This document shows, piece by piece, positions 4,115-5,016 of a DNA stretch of 5,016 nt (the stretch's first letter is position 1; each line of letters starts with the position of its first letter). The notes below the pieces were generated by a model. It was not told the DNA's origin. It saw nothing but the letters and a program-made list of their open reading frames with translations, and did not search any database. The position numbers and the translations under genes are program-made. Source of the DNA: Acidimicrobiaceae bacterium (GTDB lineage Bacteria; Actinomycetota; Acidimicrobiia; Acidimicrobiales; Palsa-688). The stretch covers positions 71,173-76,188 of the forward strand of contig PMHU01000316.1 of NCBI GenBank assembly GCA_003156795.1, given 5' to 3'.

Positions 4115-5016
4115 ATGGCAAGGAACGCGAAGGGAACTAATGGCGGCCGTTACACGCCACCGTTGCGTCGGTCGAAGACTGCACTACTCGCTCTGACGGC
4201 GGGCATGTCGGCCATGACCACGAGCGGAGTCGCGGGTCTCATTGACGCGCACGCGGCCTCAGCCGCGACCGTCACGAACGGCATCGGGGTTACCAACGGC
4301 GTCGGGGTCGTCGCTGCAGGCGCGCAGGGATTCCAGGGAGCAAAGGGAGCGCAGGGCGCGATCGGCGCCCAAGGAGCCCAGGGCCCGCAGGGATCACAGG
4401 GCTTTGCCGGAGCTAAGGGAGTCAAAGGAAACCAGGGCTTCCAGGGCATCAGCGGAACCCAAGGCTTCCAAGGATTGAAGGGCAACAAGGGGGCACAGGG
4501 CTTCCAGGGTGCGGTCGGGGCGCAGGGCTTCGCGGGAGTGAAGGGCTCCACGGGTGCTCAGGGTTCCCAAGGCGTGACCGGGGCCCAGGGTTTCAAGGGA
4601 TTCAAGGGTCCTCAGGGCTACCAAGGCTTCCAGGGAACTAAGGGCAAGGGAGTCCAGGGCTTCCAGGGCGCGGTCGGAGCGACCGGCTCTGGCGCGCAAG
4701 GAGTTACAGGGGCCACTGGAGCGCAAGGGGCTAAGGGAGCGCAGGGCTCCAACGGCGCCCAGGGCACAATCGGGGCGCAGGGTCTGCAGGGCATCACCGG
4801 TGCTCAAGGTTCCGCTGGCACCAATGGCACTAACGGAACTAATGGCGCTCAGGGTTCGACCGGGGCTACGGGTGCGACCGGGGCGACGGGTGCGACGGGT
4901 GCGACCGGGGCTACGGGTGCGACGGGTGCGGCCGGGACCAATGGCACCAACGGATCCAATGGGGCTCAGGGCTTCCAGGGTTCGACCGGGGTAACGGGTG
5001 CGACGGGTGCGACCGG
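4115..5016 (+). CDS. Secreted collagen-like (Gly-X-Y repeat) protein, N-terminal part, 3' end beyond window
   Basis: 300 codons are present and the frame is open at the right edge. Residues 1-21 are a basic n-region (MARNAKGTNGGRYTPPLRRS, K), followed by a hydrophobic stretch (TALLALTAGMSAM, then GVAGLI) and a small-residue cleavage region DAHAASAA near 44-51, which reads as a Sec-type signal peptide. The double arginine is not a good Tat motif. A short linker (52-68, with NGIG and NGVG) leads into 78 Gly-X-Y triplets from G69, with two one-residue slips: GTK-GK-GVQ near 174-181 and GAT-GS-GAQ near 189-196. Bacterial collagen-like proteins form trimeric rods on cell or spore surfaces. Position Y is mostly Gln, Thr or Lys; the repeats contain only two prolines and no Asp or Glu. 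Any wall anchor or globular C-terminal domain lies outside the window. The gene is divergent from the oxygenase-like gene with a long leader, and no link to the oxidative genes is evident. Confidence 0.9.
   Translation, partial: MARNAKGTNGGRYTPPLRRSKTALLALTAGMSAMTTSGVAGLIDAHAASAATVTNGIGVTNGVGVVAAGAQGFQGAKGAQGAIGAQGAQGPQGSQGFAGAKGVKGNQGFQGISGTQGFQGLKGNKGAQGFQGAVGAQGFAGVKGSTGAQGSQGVTGAQGFKGFKGPQGYQGFQGTKGKGVQGFQGAVGATGSGAQGVTGATGAQGAKGAQGSNGAQGTIGAQGLQGITGAQGSAGTNGTNGTNGAQGSTGATGATGATGATGATGATGATGAAGTNGTNGSNGAQGFQGSTGVTGATGAT
4820..5016 (+). repeat. Two copies of a longer collagen module, offset 117 bp
   Basis: The block from ACCAATGGC through GCTCAGGG at 4820-4854 recurs at 4937-4971. Each copy encodes TNGTNG, then T/S-N-G and AQG, and is followed by a GST/GAT run; the second copy carries an extra GFQ triplet before GST. 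The second copy runs off the window, so the true copy number is unknown. Confidence 0.7.
4862..4930 (+). repeat. Near-identical 9-bp tandem repeat encoding seven Gly-Ala-Thr triplets
   Basis: Seven units of GGKGCNACS encode (GAT)7, followed by GAA. The 17-base block starting GGGGCTACGGGTGCGAC recurs 45 bp later (4862 and 4907), so units were copied in groups. The low divergence points to recent slippage and to likely length variation between strains. Confidence 0.8.

Larger units (their letters stand above)
4319..5016 (+). repeat. Collagen Gly-X-Y coding repeat array (9-bp period)
   Basis: Every ninth base starts a glycine codon from 4319 to the edge, except for the two slips near 4637-4642 and 4682-4687, which each drop one codon and keep the frame. 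The first part is diverged and dominated by GAQ, GFQ and GAK triplets using GGC/GGA glycine codons. The last part, from about 4814, is TN- and AT-rich and far more uniform at the DNA level. Confidence 0.9.

Noticed and set aside
4150..4551. Minus-strand ORF encoding a proline/tryptophan-rich repeat protein
   Set aside because: It is the antisense of the collagen repeat: glycine and glutamine codons read backwards give proline and tryptophan. The sense strand has a signal peptide, an RBS and the collagen pattern.
4394..4807. Minus-strand leucine/alanine-rich repeat ORF
   Set aside because: Another antisense shadow of the 9-bp collagen repeat.
4862..4930. Possible CRISPR or regulatory direct repeat array
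   Set aside because: The 9-bp units are in frame, have no spacers and encode Gly-Ala-Thr.

Overview
The window is high-GC DNA with codon use typical of Actinomycetota. A luciferase-like flavin oxidoreductase, a divergent TetR regulator and probable leaderless starts all fit that group, perhaps an Acidimicrobiia-like lineage. The taxon is an inference; there is no rRNA or marker gene here. There are five genes: two run off the window edges and three are complete. No tRNA, IS element, CRISPR array or convincing intrinsic terminator was seen.

Layout. Positions 1-2371 hold a two-gene operon on the minus strand. A predicted ferritin-like, possibly di-iron protein (1301-2371) comes first. It is followed, with a 4-base GTGA stop/start overlap, by a luciferase-like monooxygenase (LLM family, 1-1304) that continues past the left edge. 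A TetR regulator (2416-2994, plus strand) diverges from the operon. The 44-bp gap between them carries overlapping inverted repeats that look like its operator and may also contain the -10 elements for both directions. Converging on tetR with a 15-bp gap is a minus-strand gene (3010-3807) for an Fe(II)/2-oxoglutarate oxygenase-like protein resembling the DUF6445 family, with an extra N-terminal small beta-rich segment. A 307-bp intergenic region (3808-4114) holds control signals for this gene and for the last one. From 4115 to the right edge runs the N-terminal 300 codons of a secreted collagen-like protein: a signal peptide and then 78 Gly-X-Y triplets.

How the genes may work together. The flavin monooxygenase and the ferritin-like protein are probably translated together and act in one oxidative pathway under the adjacent TetR repressor; the substrate cannot be read from sequence. 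The 2OG-oxygenase-like gene may belong to the same oxidative module but has its own upstream region. The collagen-like gene is a separate cell-surface unit. Its repeat domain is odd: rich in Gln, Ala and Thr, nearly free of proline, with lysine but no acidic residue, and with blocks of recent tandem expansion. The most notable points are the uncharacterised ferritin-like/LLM pair with its compact divergent operator, and the unusual collagen composition.
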